A stretch of 64,000 nt of DNA, taken from contig NZ_CP060131.1 in assembly GCF_014235185.1 (NCBI RefSeq), positions 1,123,501 through 1,187,500 of the forward strand, read 5' to 3'. Both the position numbers and the translations under genes were made by a program. Shown here one piece after another: positions 1 through 8,268 of the stretch (position 1 is the first letter of the stretch; every line of letters starts with the position of its first letter). The notes below the pieces were generated by a model. The model saw only the letters and a list, made by a program, of their open reading frames with translations, had not been told where the DNA came from and searched no databases. The DNA is from Pseudonocardia petroleophila (GTDB lineage Bacteria; Actinomycetota; Actinomycetes; Mycobacteriales; Pseudonocardiaceae).

Positions 1-2
1 CC

Positions 3-527
3 CTGCCCACGCTGTGGAACGACGACGAGCGCTTCCTCAACTCCTACATGGAGGCGTTCGAGGGGTACTACCTCACCGGCGACGGCGGGCGGATCGACGA
101 GGACGGCTACGTCTACGTCATGGGCCGCACCGACGACGTGATCAACGTGGCCGGGCACCGGCTGTCCACCGGCGGCATGGAGGAGGCCCTGGCCTCCCAC
201 CCGGACGTCGCCGAGTGCGCGGTGATCGGGGTGGCCGACTCGATGAAGGGGCAGGTGCCGCGCGGGTTCGTCGTGCTCAAGGCGGGCGTCGAGCGCGACG
301 AGGACGAGCTGCGCGCCGAGCTGGTGCAGCTCGTGCGCGACCAGATCGGGGCCGTCGCCTCGCTCAAGGACGTCGCGGTCGTCGCGGCGCTGCCCAAGAC
401 GCGGTCCGGGAAGATCCTGCGCAAGACCATGCGCGGCATCGCCGACGGCGTCGACGAGCCGGTGCCCGGCACGATCGACGACGCCTCGGTGCTCGACGCG
501 CTGCGCCCGGTCCTGCGCCGCGACTGA
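3..527 (+). CDS. Propionyl-CoA/acyl-CoA synthetase, C-terminal part (cut by window edge)
   Basis: This is the C-terminal part (about 175 residues) of an AMP-forming short-chain acyl-CoA synthetase of the propionyl-CoA synthetase type, which activates propionate or a similar acid to its CoA ester. Visible signatures are GYYLTGDGG followed by GRTDDVINVAGHRLSTG, the hinge and A8 region of the family. The terminal catalytic lysine motif PKTRSGKILRK is near residue 130 of the visible part. The reading frame is open to the left edge, so the start is outside the window. A strong hairpin follows the stop, so the transcript probably ends here. Substrate choice among C2-C4 acids cannot be told from this part. 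Confidence 0.88.
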   Translation: MPTLWNDDERFLNSYMEAFEGYYLTGDGGRIDEDGYVYVMGRTDDVINVAGHRLSTGGMEEALASHPDVAECAVIGVADSMKGQVPRGFVVLKAGVERDEDELRAELVQLVRDQIGAVASLKDVAVVAALPKTRSGKILRKTMRGIADGVDEPVPGTIDDASVLDALRPVLRRD

Positions 528-541
528 CGCGCGACCCGCCC

Positions 542-592
542 CGACGAACGGCACGTCCGTCCACTCAGGTGGGACGGGCGTGCCGTTCGTCG
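542..592 (+). terminator. Strong hairpin terminator after the acyl-CoA synthetase
   Basis: The arms CGACGAACGGCACG (542-555) and CGTGCCGTTCGTCG (579-592) are perfectly complementary. Pairing continues inward through TCCGTCC/GGGACGG with one G-U pair, giving a stem of about 21 bp around a short loop. There is no T tract, which is common for actinobacterial terminators. It lies 14 bases after the stop codon. Confidence 0.7.
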
Positions 593-739
593 CGTCGCAC
601 GCCGACCTCGGCGCACCGTGGATCGGGTCACACTCGATCGGGTAACGCGTGGTGACACTCTGCGATGGGTGAGAGCACGGCCGACGCTCCCCACGACGGC
701 CGCACCCCCTGTCGTTGCCCGAGAGGATCCCCGACTCTC

Positions 740-937
740 ATGGACCTGCACCGCCCGCGTGCGGCCGCGCTCTGCGCCGCGATGAGTGCCGCGCTCGTCG
801 TCGGCATGGCCGGCACCGCCGTCGCCTTCTCCCCGCCCGAACCGCCCGCGGCGCAGCTCGTCGCCGTCCCGACCGCATCCCCGACCGGCGGTCCGGCCAC
901 GACCCCCGCCGTCACCGCCCGGACGCCCGCGCCGTGA
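740..937 (+). CDS. Small secreted Pro/Ala/Thr-rich protein
   Basis: A 65-residue protein of unknown function. The N-terminus has basic residues followed by a hydrophobic stretch ending in GMAGTAVAFS, which looks like a Sec signal peptide with cleavage near AVA/FS. The mature part is only about 35 residues and is rich in Pro, Ala and Thr, like a cell-wall linker. I chose the ATG at 740 because it places the signal peptide at the N-terminus; a longer in-frame version from 665 is less likely. The stop overlaps the GTG of the sortase-like gene by 4 bases, so the two are translationally coupled and probably act together at the envelope. Confidence 0.5.
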   Translation: MDLHRPRAAALCAAMSAALVVGMAGTAVAFSPPEPPAAQLVAVPTASPTGGPATTPAVTARTPAP

Positions 938-1602
938 GCCGGCTCGTGCACCTCGTCGTCGCGCTCGTGGGCTGTGCGGTGCTCGCCGGGTGCTCCGCCC
1001 CGCCCGCCGTCACGCCCGCGTCGTTCCGGACGCCGGTGACGCGCTCCGTCGTCCCCCTCGCGGCGACCCCGCAGGCCCCCGAGGTCGTGCCCGCACCGGT
1101 CGCGGCGGCGCCGGCCGTGCCGCCGCTGCGGCCGGTCGACCGGCTGGAGCAGTCCCCGCCCGCCGCCCTCGACGTCCCGGCCATCGGCGTGAGCACCGAC
1201 CGGATCGCCGCGCTGGCCCCCGACGCGGGCGGTGTGCTCGCGGCCCCGCCCGACGCCGCCACGACCGGCTGGTTCACGCGCGGCCCGACGCCCGGGGCCG
1301 AGGGGCCCGCGGTGATCGCCGGGCACGTCGGCGTGGGCGGGAGCACCGGGCCGTTCGCCCGGCTCGCCGACGTGGCCGCGGGCGACGAGGTGACGGTGCA
1401 CCGCGCCGACGGCACCGCCGCCGTGTTCACCGTCTACCGCGTGGAGCGGCTCACGCGCGAGGCGTTCTCCGCCGACGACGTCTACGGCGACACGGGCGGC
1501 CCGGAGCTGCGCCTGATCACCTTCGGCGGCGTCTTCGACCGCGGCGACGGGCCGTACCCGGACAACGTGGTGGTCTGGGCGCGCCTCGCGGGCGTCCGCT
1601 GA
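934..1602 (+). CDS. Class F sortase-like lipoprotein lacking the catalytic cysteine
   Basis: A 222-residue exported protein. The N-terminus has a lipobox (LAGC, Cys20), then a Pro/Ala-rich spacer to about residue 80, then a sortase fold. The class F landmarks DVPAIGV, GWF, VIAGHVG (His131) and LRLIT.GGVFDR...DNVVVWA are all recognisable. The catalytic Cys expected in LRLITCGG is Phe197 (codon TTC). The Pro in PYPDN may also replace a basic residue often found there. As sequenced it should not be a transpeptidase. It may be a substrate-binding pseudo-enzyme, or the codon may be a mutation or sequencing error. The GTG start overlaps the preceding small secreted gene. Confidence 0.8.
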   Translation: MSRLVHLVVALVGCAVLAGCSAPPAVTPASFRTPVTRSVVPLAATPQAPEVVPAPVAAAPAVPPLRPVDRLEQSPPAALDVPAIGVSTDRIAALAPDAGGVLAAPPDAATTGWFTRGPTPGAEGPAVIAGHVGVGGSTGPFARLADVAAGDEVTVHRADGTAAVFTVYRVERLTREAFSADDVYGDTGGPELRLITFGGVFDRGDGPYPDNVVVWARLAGVR

Positions 1603-1658
1603 GTTGCTGAGGGTCGCCTTCGGTGACGAGCAGGCCCCCGCCGGTGCACGATGGCGGC

Positions 1659-1850
1659 ATGAAGATCGAGGTGGATTTCGACCTGTGCGAGTCCAACGCC
1701 GTGTGCATGGGGATCGCTCCGGAGGTGTTCGAGGTGCGTGACGACGACTTCCTCTACATCCTCGACGAGAACCCGGGCGAGGAGCTGCGGCCCAAGCTCG
1801 AGGAGGCCGTGCAGGCCTGCCCGCGCGCGGCGATCAAGCTCGTCGGCTAG
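1659..1850 (+). CDS. Ferredoxin, [3Fe-4S] type, probable P450 partner
   Basis: A 63-residue ferredoxin that should pass electrons to a cytochrome P450. Cluster ligands are Cys10, Cys16 and Cys54, the last followed by Pro, in the pattern C-x5-C-x37-CP. The middle Cys of a 4Fe ferredoxin is absent, as is usual for actinobacterial P450 ferredoxins. The ATG at 1659 is preferred over an upstream in-frame ATG because a -10-like CACGAT ends 6 bases before it, suggesting a leaderless transcript. The P450 at 3601 is the obvious partner. No ferredoxin reductase is encoded in the window. Confidence 0.88.
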   Translation: MKIEVDFDLCESNAVCMGIAPEVFEVRDDDFLYILDENPGEELRPKLEEAVQACPRAAIKLVG

Positions 1851-1925
1851 TCCGGCGGGTCGGCGGTTGCCGCCCCGCCTCGGAGGGCAGAGGATCGACG
1901 TCCGCCGTCCCGAGGAGAACCGCCG

Positions 1926-3533
1926 ATGAGCACAGTCTGGAACACCCCGCTGACGCCGCTGGCGTTCCTGCGCCGGTCCGCGGAGGTGTACCCGGACAAG
2001 ACCGCGATCGTCTACGGCGAGCGCCGCTCGACCTACCGCGAGTTCGCCGCCGAGGCCACGCGGGTCGCGCACGCGCTGCGGGGGTCGGGCGTCGAGCCCG
2101 GCGACCGCGTCGCCTACCTCCTGCCCAACGTCCCCGAGATGCTGGTGGCGCACTTCGCGGTGCCGCTGGCCGGGGCGGTGCTCGTCGCGATCAACACGCG
2201 GCTGTCCACCGAGGAGGTGCGCTACATCCTCGACCACTCCGGGTCGAAGGTCCTGGTCGTCGACGCGGCGCTGCACCCGACCGTCGCGCCGGTCGCGGGC
2301 GAGCTGAAGACCGTCGAGGAGATCATCACGGTGGTCGACCCGGCCGCTCCGGGTGACGGCATCGGCAGCGGCGTGCGCTACGACGACCTGCTCGCCCGCG
2401 GCAACGACGAGCCGCTCCCCTGGTCCGTCGAGGACGAGGACGGCACCATCGCGATCAACTACACCTCGGGCACCACGGGCAAGCCCAAGGGCGTGATGTA
2501 CCACCACCGCGGCGCGTACCTGAACTCCTTCGGCGAGATCGTGCACTCCGCGCACAGCCCGGACAGCGTCTACCTGTGGACGCTGCCGATGTTCCACTGC
2601 AACGGCTGGTGCACGCCCTGGGCGCTCACCGCCATCGGCGGCACCCACGTGTGCCTGCGCGAGGTGCGCGGCGACGTGATCTGGCAGCAGATCACCGCGC
2701 ACGGCGTGACCCACCTCAACGGCGCCCCCACGGTCGTCACCACGATCATGCGGGCGCCCGAGGCCGTCACGCTGGACTACCAGCTGGTGATCACCACGGC
2801 CGGGGCCCCGCCGTCGCCGACCACGATCCTGCAGATGGAGCAGATGGGCTTCCGGATCGTGCACGTCTACGGGCTCACCGAGACCTACGGGCCGTACTCG
2901 GTCAACCAGTACCAGCGGGCATGGGACGACCTGCCCGCCGAGGAGCGCGCGTCGCTGCAGGCCCGGCAGGGCGTGGGGATGCTGTGCGCCGACCACCTGC
3001 GCGTGGTGGACGAGGACATGGCCGACGTGCCCGCCGACGGCGTCACGATGGGCGAGATCGTCATGCGCGGCAACAACGTCATGAAGGGCTACTACGAGGA
3101 CGCCGCCGGCACCGAGAAGGCGTTCGCGGGCGGGTGGTTCCACTCCGGCGACCTGGGCGTCATGCACCCCGACGGCTACGTCGAGCTCCGCGACCGCGCG
3201 AAGGACGTGGTGATCTCGGGCGGGGAGAACATCTCGACGGTCGAGGTCGAGCAGGCCGTCGTCTCGCACCCGGCGGTGCTGGAGGCCGCGGTGATCGGCG
3301 TGCCCGACGAGAAGTTCGGCGAGCGGCCGAAGGCGTTCGTGGTGCTGGCCGACGGGAAGGACGCGACGCCCGACGAGCTGATCGAGCACGTGAAGTCGAG
3401 GATCGCGCGCTACAAGGCGCCGCGCGACGTCGAGATCGTCGACGAGCTGCCGAAGACCTCCACCGGCAAGGTGCAGAAGTTCGAGCTGCGCGAGAAGGAG
3501 TGGGGCGGGGAGACCCACCGCATCCGCGGGTAG
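1926..3533 (+). CDS. Acyl-CoA synthetase (AMP-forming, FadD-like)
   Basis: A 535-residue adenylate-forming ligase that would activate a carboxylic acid to its CoA thioester. The P-loop motif YTSGTTGKPKGV lies at residues 179-190. WTLPMFHCNGWCTPW is typical of medium/long-chain FadD-like ligases, and YGLTETYGP is motif A5. GWFHSGDLGVMHPDGY and RAKDVVISGGENIS are the hinge, and PKTSTGKVQK holds the catalytic lysine. Length matches the family. An AG-rich ribosome binding site (GAGGAGAA) precedes the ATG. It sits between the ferredoxin and P450 and may activate the acid handled by the downstream genes; its true substrate is unknown. Confidence 0.9.
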   Translation: MSTVWNTPLTPLAFLRRSAEVYPDKTAIVYGERRSTYREFAAEATRVAHALRGSGVEPGDRVAYLLPNVPEMLVAHFAVPLAGAVLVAINTRLSTEEVRYILDHSGSKVLVVDAALHPTVAPVAGELKTVEEIITVVDPAAPGDGIGSGVRYDDLLARGNDEPLPWSVEDEDGTIAINYTSGTTGKPKGVMYHHRGAYLNSFGEIVHSAHSPDSVYLWTLPMFHCNGWCTPWALTAIGGTHVCLREVRGDVIWQQITAHGVTHLNGAPTVVTTIMRAPEAVTLDYQLVITTAGAPPSPTTILQMEQMGFRIVHVYGLTETYGPYSVNQYQRAWDDLPAEERASLQARQGVGMLCADHLRVVDEDMADVPADGVTMGEIVMRGNNVMKGYYEDAAGTEKAFAGGWFHSGDLGVMHPDGYVELRDRAKDVVISGGENISTVEVEQAVVSHPAVLEAAVIGVPDEKFGERPKAFVVLADGKDATPDELIEHVKSRIARYKAPRDVEIVDELPKTSTGKVQKFELREKEWGGETHRIRG

Positions 3534-3563
3534 CGGCCGCTATCGCAGCCATAGCGGGCTGCG
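3531..3563 (+). promoter_or_regulatory. Palindrome and hairpin between ligase and P450 genes
   Basis: TAGCGGCCGCTA (3531-3542) is a perfect 12-bp palindrome that includes the ligase stop codon. It is followed by a hairpin with arms CGCAGCC (3544-3550) and GGCTGCG (3557-3563) around a 6-base loop. It could terminate or attenuate ligase transcription, or bind a regulator of the P450 promoter. A -10-like CAGACT at 3589-3594 lies 6 bases before the P450 ATG. Confidence 0.4.
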
Positions 3564-3600
3564 CATCGACCGGGGGCGACGGCGGTCACAGACTCGCGGC

Positions 3601-4797
3601 ATGACCGACGTCGCGTCACCGGCCCCGCCATCGGCCGTCGGGTCCACCTGTCCGGTGTTCGACCCGCACTCGCCCGATCTGTCCCCCGAGCGCGCCTACG
3701 CCCTGTACGACGAGCTGCGGACGAGCTGCCCGGTGTCGCGCGGCGAGAACCACGGCGGCTACTGGTCGCTGGCGCGCTACGCGGACGTGCGGGCCGCCGC
3801 CATGGACCACGACACCTACTCGTCCACGGGCGGGGTCTACCTGCCGCCGGTCTCCGACAGCCGGTTCCCGCCGATCGACTACGACCCGCCCGAGCACGCC
3901 GGGTTCCGCGAGCTGATCGCCCCGCTGACCAGCGGCGCCGCCGCGAAGGCGATGGAGCCGATGATCCGGGGATCGGTCGAGGCGATGGTGGACGGGTTCG
4001 TCGACCGCGGATCGGCCGACCTCGTCGAGGAGCTGGCGGTCCCGCTGCCGCTCGACGTCATCACCCACCTCTACGGCCTAGACCCGCAGCGCGCCGAGGA
4101 CATCCGCGGCTACTCGCTGGAGTTCCTGGAGCACGCCGGCGGGCCGAAGGGCCGCGAGGTGATCGACCGGGTCTGCGCCTACTGGATGGAGCTGTTCGCG
4201 CAGCGCCGCCGCGACCCGCAGGACGACTTCGTCACCCACCTCGTGCAGGCCGGGCACGGCGCCGACGACCCGACGCTGGCCAACATGATGTTCATCCTGA
4301 CGTACGCGGGGCACGACTCCACCGCGCTCGGGCTGTCCAACACCCTGCTGTACCTCGCCGAGCACCCCGAGGTCCAGGAGCAGCTGATCGAGCGGCCGCG
4401 GCTGGTCGTGACCGCGGTCGACGAGATCCTGCGCTACGAGACGCCGCTGCACTGGTTCCCCCGCAACCTCACCCGCGACACGTCGATGGCCGGGCAGGAG
4501 ATGAAGGCGGGCGACCGCGTCGTCCTGCTGTTCGCCTCGGCGAACCGCGATCCCGAGGAGTTCGACCGCGCCGACGAGGTCGTCATCGACCGCCGTCCCA
4601 ACCGGCACGTCGCGTTCGGCGCGGGCATCCACACCTGCCCCGGCATGGCGCTGGCGCGCGCGGAGATCCGGATCGCCGTGGAGACCGTGCTGCGCCGCAT
4701 CCCCGGCTTCCGCGTCGACGGCACGGTGGAACGCACCGATCCGCTCGAGGGCGGGGGGCGCCATCTCGGCGTCCGGACCCTGCCGGTGACGTGGTGA
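3601..4797 (+). CDS. Cytochrome P450
   Basis: A 398-residue soluble bacterial P450. The I-helix motif is AGHDST (residues 236-241, acid-alcohol pair D239/S240-T241), the ExxR motif is EILR (275-278), and the heme loop is FGAGIHTCPG (339-348) with Cys346 as the iron ligand. It should hydroxylate or O-demethylate a small hydrophobic or aromatic substrate using the nearby ferredoxin. The stop overlaps the next gene's GTG by 4 bases. This is the first gene of a five-gene coupled run (P450, MFS, SDR, UbiD, UbiX), so its substrate is probably the compound imported and decarboxylated by that set. Confidence 0.93.
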   Translation: MTDVASPAPPSAVGSTCPVFDPHSPDLSPERAYALYDELRTSCPVSRGENHGGYWSLARYADVRAAAMDHDTYSSTGGVYLPPVSDSRFPPIDYDPPEHAGFRELIAPLTSGAAAKAMEPMIRGSVEAMVDGFVDRGSADLVEELAVPLPLDVITHLYGLDPQRAEDIRGYSLEFLEHAGGPKGREVIDRVCAYWMELFAQRRRDPQDDFVTHLVQAGHGADDPTLANMMFILTYAGHDSTALGLSNTLLYLAEHPEVQEQLIERPRLVVTAVDEILRYETPLHWFPRNLTRDTSMAGQEMKAGDRVVLLFASANRDPEEFDRADEVVIDRRPNRHVAFGAGIHTCPGMALARAEIRIAVETVLRRIPGFRVDGTVERTDPLEGGGRHLGVRTLPVTW

Positions 4798-6155
4798 GCG
4801 CCCCGGTGGCGCCGACGCGGCGTCAGATGATCACGGCGGGTGCGGCGTCGACGGTCGGGTTCGCGTTCGACCTGTTCGACCTGTTCATCCTGCTCTACGT
4901 GGCCTCGACGATCGGCCCGCTGTTCTTCCCGGCCGAGAGCCAGACGCTGCAGCTCGCGGCGACGTACGCCTCGTTCGGCGTCAGCCTGATCATGCGACCG
5001 CTCGGCGGCGCGGTGTTCGGCCGCTACGCCGACCGCGTCGGCCGGCGCCGGAGCATGATCGTGACGATCACCGGCGTCGGCGTGGCCACGGCGCTGATGG
5101 GCGCGCTGCCCACCTACGCGGCCATCGGGGTGATGGCCCCGGTGCTGTTCGTGGCGCTGCGCCTGGTGCAGGGCCTGCTGGTCGGCGGCGTCGTGGCGTC
5201 GACGCACACCCTGGGCACGGAGTCCGTGCCGCAGCGCTGGCGCGGGATGGTGTCCGGGCTGGTCGGCGGGGGCGGCGCGGGCCTGGGCGCGGTGATCGCG
5301 TCGCTGGTGTTCCTCGGCGTCTCGGCGGCGTACCCGGGCGAGCAGTTCGCCGTGTGGGGTTGGCGGGTCATGTTCTTCACCGGCCTCGCGGCGTCGCTGC
5401 TGAGCCTGGCGCTGTTCCGGTACCTGGAGGAGTCCCCGATATGGGCGGCCGCGGCGGCGCAGCGGGGACCCGACGTGCGGCCGGCCCGGGCCCGTGACCT
5501 CGTCGCCCCCGGCCGGGTGCCCGTGCTGCTCACCAGCCTGGCACTGGTGATCGGCGCCGGGGCGCAGTACTACCTCACCTCGGGCTACCTGCCGACGTTC
5601 TTCGCGAGCGTCAACGAGATGCCCCCCGGTCCGCGCGGCCTGCTGCTCGTCTGGACGAGCCTCGCGATCCTGCCCGCCGCTCTGCTGGTGGGACACCTGT
5701 CCGAGCGCATCGGACGGCGCCGGGTCTTCCTCGGCATCGGGGTGGTCAACCTCGTCGCGCTACCGCTGCTGGTACTCGCAATGGGCGCGCTGGGCCCGGA
5801 CGACACCGGCTCCCTGCTGCTCTACGGGCTGGCGCTGACCGTGCTGGCCAACGCGTCCTACGCCGCGGTGCCGATCTACCTCAACGAGCGCTTCCCGACC
5901 CGCCTGCGCGCCACGGCCACGGCACTGGTGTGGAACGGCGGCTTCGCGATCGGCGGCCTGATGACGACGTTCGTGACGCTCGCCAGCCCCACCGTCGGCG
6001 ACATCCCGAGCCGCCTGGCGATCTTCCTGGCCGCCTGCGTGGCGATCTTCCTGGTCGGTGCGGCGCTCTCCCCCGAGACCCGCGGAGCGCTGGAGCGCCC
6101 GGACCCGATCGACGACACCGCAACCTCCCCCCGACTCGAAGGATCTCCCTCGTGA
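4794..6155 (+). CDS. MFS transporter, metabolite:H+ symporter type
   Basis: A 453-residue integral membrane protein with about 12 hydrophobic segments. The loop 2-3 signature is RYADRVGRRRSM, and the N-terminal GFAFDLFDLF resembles the MHS (aromatic acid or metabolite:proton symporter) branch. There are two adjacent GTG codons (4791 and 4794). I prefer 4794, which gives the GTGA overlap with the P450 stop. It probably imports the aromatic or organic acid processed by the P450 and UbiD products, as an inference from operon position. Confidence 0.85.
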   Translation: MSAPVAPTRRQMITAGAASTVGFAFDLFDLFILLYVASTIGPLFFPAESQTLQLAATYASFGVSLIMRPLGGAVFGRYADRVGRRRSMIVTITGVGVATALMGALPTYAAIGVMAPVLFVALRLVQGLLVGGVVASTHTLGTESVPQRWRGMVSGLVGGGGAGLGAVIASLVFLGVSAAYPGEQFAVWGWRVMFFTGLAASLLSLALFRYLEESPIWAAAAAQRGPDVRPARARDLVAPGRVPVLLTSLALVIGAGAQYYLTSGYLPTFFASVNEMPPGPRGLLLVWTSLAILPAALLVGHLSERIGRRRVFLGIGVVNLVALPLLVLAMGALGPDDTGSLLLYGLALTVLANASYAAVPIYLNERFPTRLRATATALVWNGGFAIGGLMTTFVTLASPTVGDIPSRLAIFLAACVAIFLVGAALSPETRGALERPDPIDDTATSPRLEGSPS

Positions 6156-6925
6156 CCAGCGAACACTCCGGCCGCGTCGTCGTCGTGACGGGCGCCGCAG
6201 GCGGGATCGGCGGCCGCTACGTCGAGGCACTCACCGCGGCGGGCGCGCTCGTCGTCGCCGCCGACGTCGCCGCCCTCACCGACGCCGGCACCGAGCTGGC
6301 CGGAAAGGCCACCGCCGCCGGCCCCGGCCGTGCGGTGTTCGTGGCCGCAGACATCACCTCCGACGAGGACTGGACGGCCGTGGTCGACACGGCCCGCCGC
6401 GAGTTCGGCCGGATCGACGCGTTGGTCAACAACGCCGCGATCTACCAGGGACTCGGGGGCAAGCGGCACCTCACCGAGCTGACGAACGACGAGTGGGACC
6501 GCGTGCTGACCGTCAACGTCCGCGGCACCTGGCAGGCGATCAAGGCCGTCACCCCGCTGATGCGCGAGGGCGGCGGCGGCCGGATCGTCAACATCTCCTC
6601 GACCGTGGCGCGGATGGGCGCGCCCGGGTTCGCGCACTACGTGGCGTCCAAGGCCGCGGTGGACGGCCTCACCCGGGCCGCGGCACGGGAGCTCGGGCCG
6701 GACGCGATCACCGTGAACGCCGTGGCGCCCGGCCTGGTCAGCGACGAGGCCTCCCGCACCCTCAACACCGACGACTACATCGCGACGGCCGCGAAGGGCC
6801 GCGCGCTGGGCCGCGAGATGGCGCCGGACGACCTGGTCGGCGCGGTGCTCTGGCTGGCCGGGCCGACGAGCGGGTTCGTCACCGGGCAGACCGTGGTGGT
6901 CGACGGTGGTGGCGTTTTCACATGA
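6152..6925 (+). CDS. SDR family oxidoreductase
   Basis: A 257-residue classical short-chain dehydrogenase. The cofactor motif TGAAGGIG is at residues 13-20, NNAA near 93-96, catalytic Ser149/150, Tyr163 and Lys167 in YVASK. Asp38 at the end of the second strand suggests NAD preference. The start is GTG, overlapping the transporter stop by 4 bases, and its own stop overlaps the UbiD ATG by 4 bases. It likely oxidises or reduces an alcohol/ketone intermediate of the pathway encoded by this operon; the exact substrate cannot be inferred. Confidence 0.88.
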   Translation: MTSEHSGRVVVVTGAAGGIGGRYVEALTAAGALVVAADVAALTDAGTELAGKATAAGPGRAVFVAADITSDEDWTAVVDTARREFGRIDALVNNAAIYQGLGGKRHLTELTNDEWDRVLTVNVRGTWQAIKAVTPLMREGGGGRIVNISSTVARMGAPGFAHYVASKAAVDGLTRAAARELGPDAITVNAVAPGLVSDEASRTLNTDDYIATAAKGRALGREMAPDDLVGAVLWLAGPTSGFVTGQTVVVDGGGVFT

Positions 6926-8268
6926 GCGATCTCCGGTCCTGGCTCGCCGAGCTGGCCGGGAACGGCGACCTCGGCGTGCTGTCGTCCCCGGTCGACCCCG
7001 ACCAGGAGGTGGCCGCCGTCCTGGAGGCGGCCGACGGCCGCCGCGCGGTGCGCTTCGACGCGGTGCGGGGCGCGCGTTTCCCGCTGGTGGGCAACACGAT
7101 GGTCGGGCGCGACCACCTCGGGCCCGCGCTGGGCTGCGCCACGCGCGACGCCGCCGACCGGATGGCCGACGCGCTGGACCGGCCCCGCCCCTGCGTCGAG
7201 GTCACCGAGGCCCCGGTGCTCGCCGAGCAGCTCACCGGCGACGCCCTGCTCTCCGCGCTGCCGCTCACCCGCCAGCACGAGCACGACGCGGGCATGTACC
7301 TGACCTCGGCGCTGCTGTCGGTCCGCGACCCGAGGAGCGGCACGACGAACCTGTCGATCAACCGGATGCTGGCCGTCGGCGAGCGGGAGCTGCGGGCGCT
7401 GCTGCTGCCCGGGCGGCTGCGGGCGATCTTCACCCGGGCCGAGGCGGAGGGCCGCGACCTCGACGTCGGCATCGTCGTCGGGGTGCACCCGGCGCTGGTG
7501 CTGGCCAGCCAGTCACCGCCGGACCGCGACCTCGACGACCTGGAGGTGGCCTCGGCGCTGCTGCCGTCGCCGCTGCGGGTCACGCGGGCCCCGGCCGTCG
7601 ACGCGGTCGTCCCGGCCGACGCGGAGTTCGTCCTGGAGGGCCGGTTCCGCGCCGGGCGCCGTGCGGCGGAGGGCCCGTTCGGGGAGTTCCCGCGCACCTA
7701 CGGGCCGGGCGGGCCGGCGCCGGTGATCGAGCTGGTCGACGCGTGGCACCGCACCGACGCGGTCTTCCAGACGATCCTGTCCGGCGGCCGCGAGCACTTC
7801 CTGGCCGGCGGGCTGCCGCGCGAGGCGCTGCTGATCCGGGCGCTGCGCCGGGCCGGGCTCGACGTCGCCGGCCTGCGCCTGCCCGAGCACGGCTCCTGCC
7901 GCTTCGACGCCGCGGTGGCGCTGCGCGACCCCGCCCCCGGGGCCGCGACCACGGCGATGCTGACGCTGTTCACCGCGGCCGCGACCGTCAAGACGGTGAC
8001 GGTCGTGGACGACGACGTCGACGTGTTCGACGACGAGCAGATCGGCTGGGCCGTGGCCACTCGCGTGCAGGCCGACCGCGACCTGCTGGTCGTACCCGGG
8101 GCGAAGGGCAGCAGCCTGGACCCGTCGGCCCGCGGCGGCACCACGGCCAAGCTCGGCATCGACGCCACGGTGCCGGCCGACGAGCGCGACGCCTACCGGC
8201 AGATGCGGGTGGCCCCGCCGGATGCGGAGCGGCTGCGCGCGCACCTGCTCGAGCTGGGTCTCGCATGA
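6922..8268 (+). CDS. UbiD family (prenylated-FMN dependent) decarboxylase
   Basis: A 448-residue member of the UbiD family, which reversibly decarboxylates aromatic, heteroaromatic or unsaturated acids with prenylated FMN. Family residues are visible: Asn143 and Arg148 in TTNLSINRML, and Glu250/Glu255 in EGPFGEF, corresponding to the Arg-Glu-Glu network of characterised members. Length is within the 440-500 range. It is coupled by ATGA to both the SDR upstream and UbiX downstream, and UbiX supplies its cofactor. Candidate substrates are protocatechuate-like, furan or pyrrole acids; I cannot choose among them. Confidence 0.9.
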   Translation: MSDLRSWLAELAGNGDLGVLSSPVDPDQEVAAVLEAADGRRAVRFDAVRGARFPLVGNTMVGRDHLGPALGCATRDAADRMADALDRPRPCVEVTEAPVLAEQLTGDALLSALPLTRQHEHDAGMYLTSALLSVRDPRSGTTNLSINRMLAVGERELRALLLPGRLRAIFTRAEAEGRDLDVGIVVGVHPALVLASQSPPDRDLDDLEVASALLPSPLRVTRAPAVDAVVPADAEFVLEGRFRAGRRAAEGPFGEFPRTYGPGGPAPVIELVDAWHRTDAVFQTILSGGREHFLAGGLPREALLIRALRRAGLDVAGLRLPEHGSCRFDAAVALRDPAPGAATTAMLTLFTAAATVKTVTVVDDDVDVFDDEQIGWAVATRVQADRDLLVVPGAKGSSLDPSARGGTTAKLGIDATVPADERDAYRQMRVAPPDAERLRAHLLELGLA

